Below are positions 52,261 to 61,471 of a stretch of DNA of 64,000 bases, one piece after another. The stretch is from NCBI GenBank assembly GCA_023390655.1, contig JAEWCL010000001.1, positions 1 to 64,000 on the forward strand, in the 5' to 3' direction. Position 1 is the stretch's first letter. Every line of letters begins with the position of its first letter. Origin of the DNA: Bacillota bacterium. GTDB lineage: Bacteria > Bacillota > Clostridia > Christensenellales > CAG-138. Below the pieces are notes generated by a model. It ran no database searches and was not told the DNA's origin. It saw only the letters and a program-made list of their open reading frames with translations. A program made the translations under genes and the position numbers.

Positions 52261-53746
52261 GGCGATCATGGTGCAGGGCACCGCCTCCAATGCGGGCAAA
52301 AGCGTGCTGGTTGCGGGGCTGTGCCGCATTTTCCATCAGGACGGGTACCGAGTCGCTCCGTTTAAAAGCCAGAATATGGCACTCAATAGCTTTGTGACGC
52401 GGGAAGGCCTTGAGATGGGCCGCGCACAGGTCATTCAGGCGGAAGCGGCATGCGTGGAACCATCCGTTTTGATGAACCCTATCTTATTGAAGCCTACCAA
52501 CGATACGGGGAGCCAGGTCATTGTAAACGGAGAGGTTATGGGCAATATGCCCGCCGCGGCGTACTTCCGTTATAAAGGCGGCCTGCGCCCTGTGATAAAA
52601 AGAGCATACGAGGCCCTGGCGGAAAAGAACGATATCATCGTCATCGAAGGCGCGGGAAGTCCCGCGGAAATCAACCTGAAACAGGACGATATCGTCAACA
52701 TGGGCATGGCGGCGCTTGCAAACGCGCCGGTGCTGCTTGTGGGGGATATTGACCGGGGCGGCGTGTTTGCGAGCCTGTATGGCACAGTGGCGTTGCTGGA
52801 GGAAGAGGAGCAGCGGCGCATCAAGGGTTTTGTTATCAATAAATTTCGCGGAGATGTGGAACTGTTAAAGCCCGGTCTTACCATGCTTGAAGAACGCACC
52901 GGCATTCCCGTACTTGGCGTCATCCCTTATATACGGTTGGACTTGGATGATGAGGACAGCCTAAGTGAACGCCTTGCCGCAACAAGCAGCGCGAAAGGGG
53001 AAATTGATATCGCTGTCATTCGTTTGCCGCGTATTTCCAACTTTACGGATTTCAATACGCTCAGCCGGATGGAACGTGTGGGGTTGCGGTATGTGGAAAA
53101 ACGATCCGAGCTTAAAACGCCGGATTGTGTTCTGCTGCCGGGTACCAAAAATACAATGAGCGATCTTCTCTGGCTCAGGCAAAGCGGACTGGAGGCTGCC
53201 ATCAAAAAGCTCGCTGCAGCGGGAACGCCGGTCATCGGCATTTGCGGCGGGTATCAGATGCTGGGCCAGGTGCTGCATGACCCCTTGGGCATAGAGCAGG
53301 GCGGCAGTTTGCGCGGCATGGAGCTGCTGCCGGTTTCCACCGTATTTGAAGCGCAGAAGACGCGCATGCAGACTGCCGGAAAAGTATCTCCCCAGAATGG
53401 TGAATTTGCACTGCTTACAGACGCTCCATTTTCCGGCTACGAAATCCATATGGGAAAAACGGAACGGCATGAGGGCGTACCACCGTTTGTGCTTCTTGCA
53501 GATGGAACGGAGGATGGCGCGGTATCCGGGAATGTATGTGGATGTTATATTCATGGCGTACTGGATGGCGCGGTGGGGGAGGCACTGGTGCGGCTGCTGC
53601 TGGAATGGAAGGGGCTTATCGGAGAATACAGCGCTGCACCGGATACGGAGCAGCATAAGCAAGCGCAATACGATAAGCTCGCTGAGACGTTAAGGGAACA
53701 TCTTGATTTCAAGCAAATTTACCGCATCCTGGAGGAGGGCGCATGA
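52253..53746 (+). CDS. cbiP: Cobyric acid synthase CbiP (GTG start)
   Basis: 497 residues from GTG 52253, which follows AGGAGGTGCTCC. The N-terminal part is AIMVQGTASNAGKSVLVAGL, RVAPFKSQNMALNS, then a DRGGVFASLYGT segment. The C-terminal glutaminase has the nucleophile in GICGGYQMLGQVL near 328 and His in CYIHGVLDG. It amidates the four remaining side chains (b, d, e, g). The start overlaps the cobD stop. Confidence 0.95.
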   Translation: MAKAIMVQGTASNAGKSVLVAGLCRIFHQDGYRVAPFKSQNMALNSFVTREGLEMGRAQVIQAEAACVEPSVLMNPILLKPTNDTGSQVIVNGEVMGNMPAAAYFRYKGGLRPVIKRAYEALAEKNDIIVIEGAGSPAEINLKQDDIVNMGMAALANAPVLLVGDIDRGGVFASLYGTVALLEEEEQRRIKGFVINKFRGDVELLKPGLTMLEERTGIPVLGVIPYIRLDLDDEDSLSERLAATSSAKGEIDIAVIRLPRISNFTDFNTLSRMERVGLRYVEKRSELKTPDCVLLPGTKNTMSDLLWLRQSGLEAAIKKLAAAGTPVIGICGGYQMLGQVLHDPLGIEQGGSLRGMELLPVSTVFEAQKTRMQTAGKVSPQNGEFALLTDAPFSGYEIHMGKTERHEGVPPFVLLADGTEDGAVSGNVCGCYIHGVLDGAVGEALVRLLLEWKGLIGEYSAAPDTEQHKQAQYDKLAETLREHLDFKQIYRILEEGA

Positions 53747-54423
53747 ACAGCACGCAAACGCCGGATTGGCGCAATATGCCGCCGGAAGAAATCGAACGGC
53801 GGAGTTTTGAAATAATTTCCGAAGAGCTTGGGGGAACGGAGCTGTCAGGCGCTAAACTTGCGGTGTTAAAGCGTGTTATTCATACCACGGCGGATTTTGA
53901 GTACGCAAAAACACTTTATTTTTCACCCGAGGCGGTAACCATCGGCATGGCCGCGTTGCGGGCGGGCGCGCATATCCTGACGGATACCAAAATGGCGGAG
54001 GCGGGCATTAACAAGACGTCGCTTGCGAAGCTTGGGGGAATGACGCACTGCTTTATGGCGGATGAAGACGTCAGGATCGCCGCCAAACGGGAGGGGATTA
54101 CCCGTGCTGCAGTGAGCATGGGAAAAGCATGCGGTATTTCTGAACCGCTGATTATCGCGGTCGGCAACGCGCCGACCGCTTTGTTAAGGTTAAGGGAATT
54201 AATCTTGGAGAAGCAGATCAAGCCGGAACTAATTATCGGCGTACCGGTGGGGTTTGTAAACGTGGTGGAGAGTAAGGCGGCCATCAAAGCGTTGGATATT
54301 CCATGTATCATAGCGCAGGGGAGAAAGGGCGGGAGCACGGTGGCTGCGGCAATTTGCAATGCGCTGTTATATCAAACCGAAAAGTTTCGCGGTATGACTG
54401 ACGTAACAATACGGTTGCCGTAA
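53743..54423 (+). CDS. cbiC: Cobalt-precorrin-8 methylmutase CbiC
   Basis: 226 residues. CbiC/CobH signatures: LKRVIHTTADFEYAKTLYFS with the catalytic His near 48, ILTDTKMAEAGINKT near 81, and GNAPTALLRLRELI near 145. It moves the C11 methyl to C12, giving cobyrinate. It overlaps cbiP by ATGA and ends the operon. All expected genes except cbiL and cobA are then accounted for. Confidence 0.95.
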   Translation: MNSTQTPDWRNMPPEEIERRSFEIISEELGGTELSGAKLAVLKRVIHTTADFEYAKTLYFSPEAVTIGMAALRAGAHILTDTKMAEAGINKTSLAKLGGMTHCFMADEDVRIAAKREGITRAAVSMGKACGISEPLIIAVGNAPTALLRLRELILEKQIKPELIIGVPVGFVNVVESKAAIKALDIPCIIAQGRKGGSTVAAAICNALLYQTEKFRGMTDVTIRLP

Positions 54424-54444
54424 GGGCTAGAAGGAGCAAAGAAA

Positions 54445-54482
54445 AAACGGGCCAAGACAGAGATGCCGAGGCTCGTTTCTTA
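54445..54482. terminator. Terminator at the end of the cobalamin operon
   Basis: AAACGGGCC (54445-54453) and GGCTCGTTT (54470-54478) pair with one mismatch. T-rich sequence follows on the plus strand and A6 precedes, so it may also serve the convergent kinase gene. Confidence 0.6.
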
Positions 54483-54502
54483 TAGGTGTTCAGACAAAAA
54501 AG

Positions 54503-55969
54503 TTACCGGATTTGCTGCACTTTCATCATGGCATCATATAAGGCGAGAAACTGATGGTGCTTGCGCTGGAACTGCTCGCTCGGGGACGGCAAGAAGCATT
54601 GCTCCATCCGTACTACGCCTGCCGCCGCCTCGTCGTAGGATGCATATACATTGGCGGCAACAGCGCCGATCATGGCTGCGCCAAGGCAAGCGGCCTCTTT
54701 CTCTAACGGGATGTATACGGGAATGCCCGTGATATCCGCCTGCATCTGGCACCATATGGGGGATTTCGCGCCACCTCCGGTGGCAATAATACGCTCGATC
54801 GGCGTGCCGCTTGCACTGATATGGTCACAATTCTTTTTGAGCAGGTGCGCAACGCCTTCCATCACGGCCAACGCCAGGTCAAATCCATCATGCTTGCTGC
54901 GAAGACCGAAAAAGACGCCGCATGCGTCACGGTCGAATTCCGGCGCATTGGTGCCCACAATATATGGAAGAAAGATGATTTCGCTTGGCGCGCGTCCAAC
55001 GAGTGCGGCATTCAGTTCCTCATAAGAAGTGGCTGCCATGCAGATTTGCTTGAACCACTCCAAGCTGACGCCGCCGCTTTCCGCCACCGGCAGCATCACG
55101 TAAGAATTTGGGAGGAACCCGTAATGCATCGGAATGCCGGTATCCTGCCTGACAGGCAAGGCGGCGATGCTGGAGAGTCCCATAACCGTACCGGTAGAAA
55201 GATTCATGCACCCTACATGCACGTTGCCCGTTCCGACCATACCGGCAAAATGATCCAGCGTGCCGATATTCACCGTTGCTCCTTCCGAAAGCCCGATCGC
55301 CGCGGCGACATCCTTTTTTAGTGTACCTGCACAAGTGCATGGCTCCGCAAGCGACGGCAGCTGGGTTTCCTGAATACCGATGAACTCCAGCATCTCAGGC
55401 CAGTATCGTTTGGCATAGATGTCAAAATAGAATGTAAACGTTGCAATTGAGCGATCGGCAAGCAGGTTGCCTGTCAAACGGTAGACAACAAAGTCTTTGA
55501 GCAGCACATAATGGGCGGCCACAGAATCAAGTTCCGGGCGGTGGCGCCTTAACCATAGGATTTTTGTTGCCGGCCAGGTGGGCAGTACGGCGGGCTGACC
55601 GGTATGCGCATAACAGACGGCAGGAGAGAACTGCTTCTCCACCAGTGCGCACTCCTCCTGTGAGCGTTCGTCCATCCAGCTGATGGCGTTCATCAGCGGA
55701 TTGCCGTTGCTGTCAAGCACAACAAGTGATTCGGCCTGCCCGGTGAACGTAATGCTGCATATGCTGCGTGCATCCGCAGCGCTAGCCTTGATGAGCCTGT
55801 GCAGGATGCCGGTCAGCACATGGACATACGCGTCTGCATCAAATTCCACAGATCCGTTTCCCCGCATATAGGTTACCGCCGCACTTTCCATATGTAAACG
55901 GCGAAAAGCCCCGTCATACAGGGCGGCTTTGATATTTGTGCTGCCAAGATCAACCCCGATAAACAACAT
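54503..55969 (-). CDS. FGGY-family carbohydrate kinase (xylulokinase-like)
   Basis: 488 residues. The N-terminal ATP loop is FIGVDLGSTNIKAALYDG at 3-20. TFTGQAESLVVLD near 74 and GTLDHFAGMVGTGNVHVGCM near 235 (with the catalytic Asp) are FGGY marks, and the C-terminal ATGGGAKSPIWCQMQADITG near 405 binds nucleotide. Family members phosphorylate pentuloses, hexuloses, polyols or gluconate. Context with a fucose/arabinose-isomerase-like protein and a ribose-type importer suggests a ketopentose or deoxyketose. It lies 2 bases downstream of the MFS gene. Confidence 0.92.
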   Translation of the reverse strand: MLFIGVDLGSTNIKAALYDGAFRRLHMESAAVTYMRGNGSVEFDADAYVHVLTGILHRLIKASAADARSICSITFTGQAESLVVLDSNGNPLMNAISWMDERSQEECALVEKQFSPAVCYAHTGQPAVLPTWPATKILWLRRHRPELDSVAAHYVLLKDFVVYRLTGNLLADRSIATFTFYFDIYAKRYWPEMLEFIGIQETQLPSLAEPCTCAGTLKKDVAAAIGLSEGATVNIGTLDHFAGMVGTGNVHVGCMNLSTGTVMGLSSIAALPVRQDTGIPMHYGFLPNSYVMLPVAESGGVSLEWFKQICMAATSYEELNAALVGRAPSEIIFLPYIVGTNAPEFDRDACGVFFGLRSKHDGFDLALAVMEGVAHLLKKNCDHISASGTPIERIIATGGGAKSPIWCQMQADITGIPVYIPLEKEAACLGAAMIGAVAANVYASYDEAAAGVVRMEQCFLPSPSEQFQRKHHQFLALYDAMMKVQQIR

Positions 55970-55971
55970 AG

Positions 55972-57153
55972 TTACCCCCGCGCATTGCGTTTCATTTTAC
56001 GGTATACGACATAAGCCAGAAAACACGCTGCCAGCGCTGCTACCGACAGCATGGCAAACGCATAGCGGATATCCAGCCTGCCGGAAAGAAACCCCATAAG
56101 GGATGGAAACACCATTCCGCCAAGGCCGCATCCGGCGCTCATCAATCCGATTGCACTGCCTGTGTGCTGCGGAAATTCTTTCGCCGCAAGATCAACCAGA
56201 AGCGACCATATGGGGCCAAACGCAAAGCCGATCAGTCCGCAAAGAACAAGAGACAGATAGGGGAGGCCGGATATGGCAAGGATGAAAAAAAGCAGGAACG
56301 ACGCGCCGAAGGCGATCAAAAGCGTCTTTTGCGAAGAAAGAGTGGAGAAGGAGCATACAAACCTTGATAGCGCCATGCAAAGCCAATAGGTGGAGATGGC
56401 GTAAGCGCCCAGATGATCGCCGGATAATTTCAAGGCAAACAGCGACTCGGTAAAGTACCCAATGCCACATTCCAACCCAACATAGAGCAGGATCAAAAAG
56501 AACAGCAGCGCGAAGAGGGCGGATTTAAAAAATGCGTACATCGGTATATGTCTTTCCATACCTGCCGTTGCAGCGGCTTTTCTGAACCTGGTGAAGCAAA
56601 AAGGCACAAGCAGCACCGTATATCCAATACCGCATATAACAAATACCGCCCGCCAATTCCAGGAGAACGTTCCGATGCACCATTGTATGAAAATTGGGCT
56701 GACGACCGCGCCGAAACTGAGCAAAGACTGTGATAGATTGATATATTTCGCGCTTTTTTCCGGGAACGCATCGGCCAAAGCAGCAGTTCCGATGCATTCA
56801 CACATGCAGTAGCCGACGCCAATCAGAAAAACGCCTGCGATAAACACCCATGTGCCGCTTGCCGCAGCGGCCAATGCACAGCCCACGATGAATGTCAGCA
56901 TAAATCCGAACATCGTATACTTTTTCCCAATGCGGTCGGAAAGATTGCCGAACAGCAAGGGAGCCAAGACAAAGCCGGCGTTCTGCATCGCAACCAGAAG
57001 GCCGGAACCCAGAGGAGTCATGGAAAACTCGCTTGAAACGTTGCGCAAAACCAATTGGTAGCCGCCCATCTCAAATCCGATAAAGAATAAAAGGCCGGAA
57101 ACGAGAGCCAACAGAACTGGAGCGTTGCGATTTGGCAAAGTAAACTTCGGCAC
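55972..57153 (-). CDS. MFS transporter (probable sugar or organic acid uptake)
   Basis: 393 residues with twelve predicted membrane helices and the MFS motif A in GNLSDRIGKKYTMFGFML near 70. The GTG start at 57153 is used because no ATG with an SD lies nearby; AAAGGA is 11 bases upstream. It shares the minus-strand operon with the FGGY kinase, so transport followed by phosphorylation is likely. The substrate is unknown. Confidence 0.88.
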   Translation of the reverse strand: MPKFTLPNRNAPVLLALVSGLLFFIGFEMGGYQLVLRNVSSEFSMTPLGSGLLVAMQNAGFVLAPLLFGNLSDRIGKKYTMFGFMLTFIVGCALAAAASGTWVFIAGVFLIGVGYCMCECIGTAALADAFPEKSAKYINLSQSLLSFGAVVSPIFIQWCIGTFSWNWRAVFVICGIGYTVLLVPFCFTRFRKAAATAGMERHIPMYAFFKSALFALLFFLILLYVGLECGIGYFTESLFALKLSGDHLGAYAISTYWLCMALSRFVCSFSTLSSQKTLLIAFGASFLLFFILAISGLPYLSLVLCGLIGFAFGPIWSLLVDLAAKEFPQHTGSAIGLMSAGCGLGGMVFPSLMGFLSGRLDIRYAFAMLSVAALAACFLAYVVYRKMKRNARG

Positions 57154-57245
57154 CTTTTATGTGATCCTTTCCGTCAGCACAGGGTCTGCTTCTCATGTAG
57201 TAAATCCGGAAGGCTGCCGCATGAACCTGCTTCTACCTCGGCAAC

Positions 57246-57274
57246 AGTATAATAATTATCCAAAAAGAAAGCAA
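57246..57274 (-). promoter_or_regulatory. Promoter of the MFS-kinase operon
   Basis: On the minus strand TTGCTT (57269-57274), 17-base spacer, TATACT (57246-57251), about 90 bases before the GTG start. Confidence 0.7.
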
Positions 57275-57487
57275 TAGATAAATATATAGAAAACAATATT
57301 AATTTGATGAGCGCGAACATTTACAGTGCATCTGTCATTTCCCACATAAGGAAGAAAGTAAATGCTGGGAGCCTTTATACTTGAGCCCTTTCTTTTGAGC
57401 AGGACCCGCAACCTATCTATAAAGGGCGGTCATGTATACAATTCTGCAATTGCCCTGATTGCCGCCACTTTGTTATATGTATTATTG

Positions 57488-57501
57488 CGAAAATAGTTTC
57501 G
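57488..57501. promoter_or_regulatory. Upstream operator of the sugar ABC operon
   Basis: Palindrome CGAAA-ATAG-TTTCG, ending 10 bases before the -35 box. A twin lies at 57563-57576. It is a probable site for the LacI-family regulator at 61472. Confidence 0.7.
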
Positions 57502-57511
57502 TTAATTTTTG

Positions 57512-57540
57512 TTGACCGATCATAAATACGCGTCTATATT
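57512..57540 (+). promoter_or_regulatory. Promoter of the sugar ABC operon
   Basis: TTGACC (57512-57517), 17-base spacer, TATATT (57535-57540), with a leader of about 105 bases. It is flanked by the two CGAAA/TTTCG palindromes. The rest of the 500-base gap (57154-57653) shows no gene. Confidence 0.8.
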
Positions 57541-57562
57541 AACAACATTAGGTTACACAAAC

Positions 57563-57576
57563 CGAAAATAATTTCG
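57563..57576. promoter_or_regulatory. Downstream operator of the sugar ABC operon
   Basis: Palindrome CGAAA-ATAA-TTTCG located about 15 to 30 bases past the expected start site, matching the upstream copy in 13 of 14 positions. Confidence 0.7.
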
Positions 57577-57653
57577 AAAATCCAGCATTTAACGATATAT
57601 CTGACCGCACGAAAACACCTTTCTAACATGTATCAGCAATTTGGGAGGAAACG

Positions 57654-58649
57654 ATGGAAAACAAAAAAAGCACCATGAGGGCGTTGCTCGAAAAATTTGT
57701 GGATGTTCGTGAGGCCGGCGTTTTGATGCCGCTGCTGCTGGCCGTGATTCTGTTTTCAGTCAACAGCGATAAATTCTTTACTGTCAGCAATATGTCAAAT
57801 GTGATGCGTACGGCCGCCTTTACTATCATTACCTCGATTGGGCAGGCGTTTCTGATCATTGCCGGGAGCTGGGATATCTCGGTCGGCGCTGTGTTTTCCC
57901 TCGGCGGTGTCGCTGCGGCGGCACTGATGACGTACTACAACCTGCCCATTTGGGTGGCCGTAGTACTTGCGCTGGTCATCGGCGCGTTGGTTGGCGCATT
58001 CAACGGCTTTCTCGTCCAGACGATTAAGCTTCCCCCTTTTATTGCTACGATGGGGAGCATGTACGCCGCACGGGGGCTGTGTACGGGATATACAAAGGGT
58101 GTTTCCGTATATCCGCTGCCGGAGACATTTTTAACGGTAGGCCAAAAGGGGATATTAATCGGCAATTACGAATTGCCGTACGTCGTCGTAATTGCGGTCG
58201 TACTGGCTGCACTTGCAGGATTCGTTTTGCGGTTTACCACCTATGGCCGGAAGCTTTATGCGGCTGGCGGAAACGGTGAGGCCGCCCGGCTTTCCGGCAT
58301 TCCGACGGTGAAAATCCGGTTTTCCGCGTTCGTCCTCACCGGCATACTTGCTGCGCTCACCGGCGTACTCATGGCGTCGCGCGTTGGGTCTGCACAGCCC
58401 AATATCGGTTCCGGCTTTGAGATGACCGTTGTTGCAGCGTGCGTCATCGGCGGCATCAGCATGGATGGTGGCGCCGGTTCCATCATTGGCATTGTCATGG
58501 GGTCCTTCTTTATGGCGATGATCAGCAACGGCATGACGCTTGTGAAGATCGACGCCTACTGGCAGCAATTGGTCATCGGGCTTGTGCTCATTTTCGCCTG
58601 CTCCCTTGAATATGTCCGCAACCGAATCCGCATCAGCTTAAACATCTGA
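57654..58649 (+). CDS. Ribose-type sugar ABC transporter, permease (RbsC-like)
   Basis: 331 residues, about eight to ten membrane segments. Family marks are GSWDISVGAVFSLGGVAAAA near 70, NGFLVQTIKLPPFIATMGSM near 118 and the EAA-like GNGEAARLSGIPTVKIRFSA near 205. Together with the ATPase and binding protein downstream it forms a CUT2 importer for a monosaccharide. The ATG follows TTGGGAGGAAACG. First gene of the operon, which is an unusual order (permease before ATPase). Confidence 0.95.
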   Translation: MENKKSTMRALLEKFVDVREAGVLMPLLLAVILFSVNSDKFFTVSNMSNVMRTAAFTIITSIGQAFLIIAGSWDISVGAVFSLGGVAAAALMTYYNLPIWVAVVLALVIGALVGAFNGFLVQTIKLPPFIATMGSMYAARGLCTGYTKGVSVYPLPETFLTVGQKGILIGNYELPYVVVIAVVLAALAGFVLRFTTYGRKLYAAGGNGEAARLSGIPTVKIRFSAFVLTGILAALTGVLMASRVGSAQPNIGSGFEMTVVAACVIGGISMDGGAGSIIGIVMGSFFMAMISNGMTLVKIDAYWQQLVIGLVLIFACSLEYVRNRIRISLNI

Positions 58650-58659
58650 GGAGAGACAT

Positions 58660-60174
58660 ATGGAACAAAGTATCATTCTCCAAATGAAAGGGGTCACCAA
58701 ATCCTTTGGTGCCACAAAGGCGTTAAAGAATGTTTCCATTGATCTGATGGAACAGGAGATACTGGCCATTTGCGGCGAAAACGGCGCAGGCAAATCCACC
58801 CTGATGAAAGTACTCAGCGGTTCCTACGAGTACAGCTCCTATGAGGGCGAGATCTGGGTCAACGGTAAAAAATGCGCGTTCCGTGATCCGGCGGATTCTT
58901 CCGCGGCTGGTATTGAAATGATCTATCAGGAAATCAGCGTCCATCTCGATCTGTCGGTGGCGGAGAATATTTTCCTTGGTCGTGTGCCTACGAAAAACGG
59001 TATCATCCAGTGGGCGGCCATGCGGGAGGCAGCTGAGAAGTATGTTGCAATGGTCGGCTTGAACGTCCCCGTCACCACGCGCCTGCGCGACCTGAGCGCA
59101 TCCCAGTGCCAGATGGTTTCCATCGCGCGCGCGCTTTCCCGCAACCCAAAGATACTTGTGCTGGACGAACCCACCTCGCCGTTGACGGAGGCAGAGGTAG
59201 AGGAACTGTTTAGAATACTGTTCCGCTTGCGCGAACAGGGCATTTCCTGCATCTATATCAGTCACAAAATTCGTGAAATCAAACGCCTGGCGGATCGTGT
59301 CTGCATCATGCGCGACGGTTCCCATGTCTGGACAAAACCGGCCCGCGAGGTTGGCGTCAACGACATTGTAGAGGCTATGGTCAATCGAAAAATCGAGAAT
59401 ATGTATCCCAAGGAAACTGTTCCGATCGGCAAGGAAGCGTTTGGTATCAAGAACCTTCGCGTCAAGCATCCCTACAACAAAAAGAAGTACATCGTGGACG
59501 GCTTGGATATCGCGGTCCGCGAAGGGGAAATTTTGGGTCTGGTCGGCTTGGTCGGTTCCGGCCGATCCGAAACGGTCAACGCAATCTTTGGCGCAATCGG
59601 GAGTACGTATGATGAGATGCGCATCGGTGGAGCGCCAACAAGAATTAAAGATCCGGGCGATGCGATCAGCAAGGGACTCGCGCTGCTGAGCGAGGACCGC
59701 AAGGTCAACGGGTTTATTCCTACGCTCGATATCGCAAAAAACATCAGCCTGCCCCGCCTCGATAAGGTATCGCAAACGGGCATTATGAAGAAGGATGCCG
59801 AAAGGAAGTACGGTGAGGCGTACATGAAGGCCCTGAGCATCAAGGCAAACTCCGAGCGCGACATGGTGACAGGCCTCTCCGGCGGCAACCAGCAGAAGGT
59901 TGTCCTGTCCAAATGGCTGATGGCCGATCCCAAGGTTCTGCTGCTGGACGAACCGACGCGCGGCATCGACGTAGGTGCAAAAACACAGATTTACCAGATG
60001 ATGATGCAACTTGTCAAGCAGGGCATGGCAATCGTCATGATCTCTTCGGAGCTGCCTGAGCTGGTGGGCATGTGCGACCGCTTTCTGCTGCTGGCCAATG
60101 GAAAGATCCGCGCTGAACTGACGCGGGAAGAAGCTGACGAGGAACTGTTCCTGCGCATCTGCTCCGGTGCCTGA
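58660..60174 (+). CDS. Ribose-type sugar ABC transporter, ATP-binding protein (RbsA-like)
   Basis: 504 residues with two ABC domains, as in CUT2 importers. Domain one: GENGAGKSTL near 41, LSASQCQMVSIARAL (degenerate signature), LVLDEPTSPL. Domain two: GLVGSGRSET near 298 (lacks the classic GKS and is typical of this family), LSGGNQQKVVLSKWL near 406, LLDEPTRGID. It powers sugar uptake. It lies 10 bases after the permease. Confidence 0.95.
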   Translation: MEQSIILQMKGVTKSFGATKALKNVSIDLMEQEILAICGENGAGKSTLMKVLSGSYEYSSYEGEIWVNGKKCAFRDPADSSAAGIEMIYQEISVHLDLSVAENIFLGRVPTKNGIIQWAAMREAAEKYVAMVGLNVPVTTRLRDLSASQCQMVSIARALSRNPKILVLDEPTSPLTEAEVEELFRILFRLREQGISCIYISHKIREIKRLADRVCIMRDGSHVWTKPAREVGVNDIVEAMVNRKIENMYPKETVPIGKEAFGIKNLRVKHPYNKKKYIVDGLDIAVREGEILGLVGLVGSGRSETVNAIFGAIGSTYDEMRIGGAPTRIKDPGDAISKGLALLSEDRKVNGFIPTLDIAKNISLPRLDKVSQTGIMKKDAERKYGEAYMKALSIKANSERDMVTGLSGGNQQKVVLSKWLMADPKVLLLDEPTRGIDVGAKTQIYQMMMQLVKQGMAIVMISSELPELVGMCDRFLLLANGKIRAELTREEADEELFLRICSGA

Positions 60175-60262
60175 TCCCTTTCAGGCGGCAATTCTCAAGG
60201 AATATACCGATTGTTGGTGCCAAGGGGCATTAACATAAAATAACAATGGAGGATCGAACACG

Positions 60263-61345
60263 ATGAAAAAGCTACTTACTCTGGCCCTAGTGCTCATGCT
60301 TGCATTAAGCTTTGCCAGCTGCAGTAAGCCCGGAGCCGCCGAACAGACTGCGGTTACGGAGAACGGCACCGGCGTTCCTGCCGAACCTGCAGCGCCGTCT
60401 GAGACTGCAGCGCCTGCCGCGGAAGGCGGCGAGCAACCGTACATTATTTTGGTTAACGCCCTCATCGGCCATCCTGTCTACGAACAGCAGGCGGAGGCCG
60501 CGCGCAAGGCCGCTGAAGATTATGGCGTAAAGCTTGAAATCATCGGGCCAACGTTCGGGACGAGCACCATCGTGACCGATTATATCGCGGCAATGGAGAA
60601 TGCCATCACCTTACAGCCGGACGCGATTATCGGGGAACCATTCGACCCCTCTCTCTTTGAGGTGTTCTCCCGTGCAAAGCAGGCAAACATCCCCATGTTC
60701 CTGACCTCCAACTTGCTCGAGAACGAGGATGATTTCGTTGCCTGGATCGGCACGGATAACTACAATTACGGTGTAAATGCCGTAGACATGATCGCTGAGA
60801 AAACCGGCGGCAAAGCGAACATCTGCGTGGTCATGGGCGACCTTGCGACCACAAACCAGGTTGAACAGCGCAAAGGCATTGAAGAACGCATTGCCCAGAA
60901 GTATCCGGACATGAAAGTTGTCAATGTGGTTGCCGATAAGAATGATCTGGCCACCGCTATGAATGTTACTGAGGATACGCTCAATACCTATCCGGAAACC
61001 AATTGCTTTGTGATGCTGGAGTCCACCGGCGGCCCGGGCGTTGCCCAAGTCTGCGCGGAGATGAACCGCGATGACGTTCTGATCCTTGACATCGACGCCG
61101 TTGCGGCCACCATCGATAATATCAAGGCCGGTAAGGTGTGGGCCACCCTGGCGCAGAACTTCTACAAGCGCGGCTATGAGTCCGTCCGCATGGCGTACGA
61201 ATACCTGAACGAAGGCAGCAATGCAAGCTTTGCAAAACTCAACGACTCGGGCACGGTTCTGATCGATGAGAGAAATGTCGTAGCCTATGAAGAGAACCTT
61301 TGGGATCAAATCATCTACAAGGGCACACCCTGGCCTGCGAAATAG
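60263..61345 (+). CDS. Ribose-type sugar-binding lipoprotein
   Basis: 360 residues with a lipoprotein signal ending SFASC (Cys20), a Pro/Ala/Glu-rich linker to about 55, then a Peripla_BP_4 fold (YIILVNALIGHPVYEQQAEA, DYIAAMENAITLQPDAIIGE, NICVVMGDLATTNQVEQRKG). It binds the sugar outside the membrane. The SD is AATGGAGGATCGAACACG before the ATG. The ligand cannot be deduced, but regulation and neighbours suggest the same pathway as the isomerase. Confidence 0.94.
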   Translation: MKKLLTLALVLMLALSFASCSKPGAAEQTAVTENGTGVPAEPAAPSETAAPAAEGGEQPYIILVNALIGHPVYEQQAEAARKAAEDYGVKLEIIGPTFGTSTIVTDYIAAMENAITLQPDAIIGEPFDPSLFEVFSRAKQANIPMFLTSNLLENEDDFVAWIGTDNYNYGVNAVDMIAEKTGGKANICVVMGDLATTNQVEQRKGIEERIAQKYPDMKVVNVVADKNDLATAMNVTEDTLNTYPETNCFVMLESTGGPGVAQVCAEMNRDDVLILDIDAVAATIDNIKAGKVWATLAQNFYKRGYESVRMAYEYLNEGSNASFAKLNDSGTVLIDERNVVAYEENLWDQIIYKGTPWPAK

Positions 61346-61361
61346 ATCGTCTTGTATGATC

Positions 61362-61388
61362 GGGGCGCCGTTTTTGCAACGGCGTCCC
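61362..61388 (+). terminator. Hairpin after the sugar-binding protein gene
   Basis: GGGGCGCCGTT and AACGGCGTCCC pair around TTTGC with two wobbles or mismatches. No U tail follows, so it may be a 3' end stabiliser or partial terminator before the LacI gene. Confidence 0.5.
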
Positions 61389-61471
61389 GGGGATCGTGAA
61401 TCATCTATATATGGATAGAACCCAATATATGTTAAAGTAGGACTATCACACCTGTAAGTGAGGGCGGAAGT

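Noticed and set aside
58723..60009. A 428-residue minus-strand frame inside the sugar ABC ATPase gene
   Set aside because: Long because of GC-rich codon structure; the plus-strand gene has all ABC motifs and the antisense frame has no SD or family.
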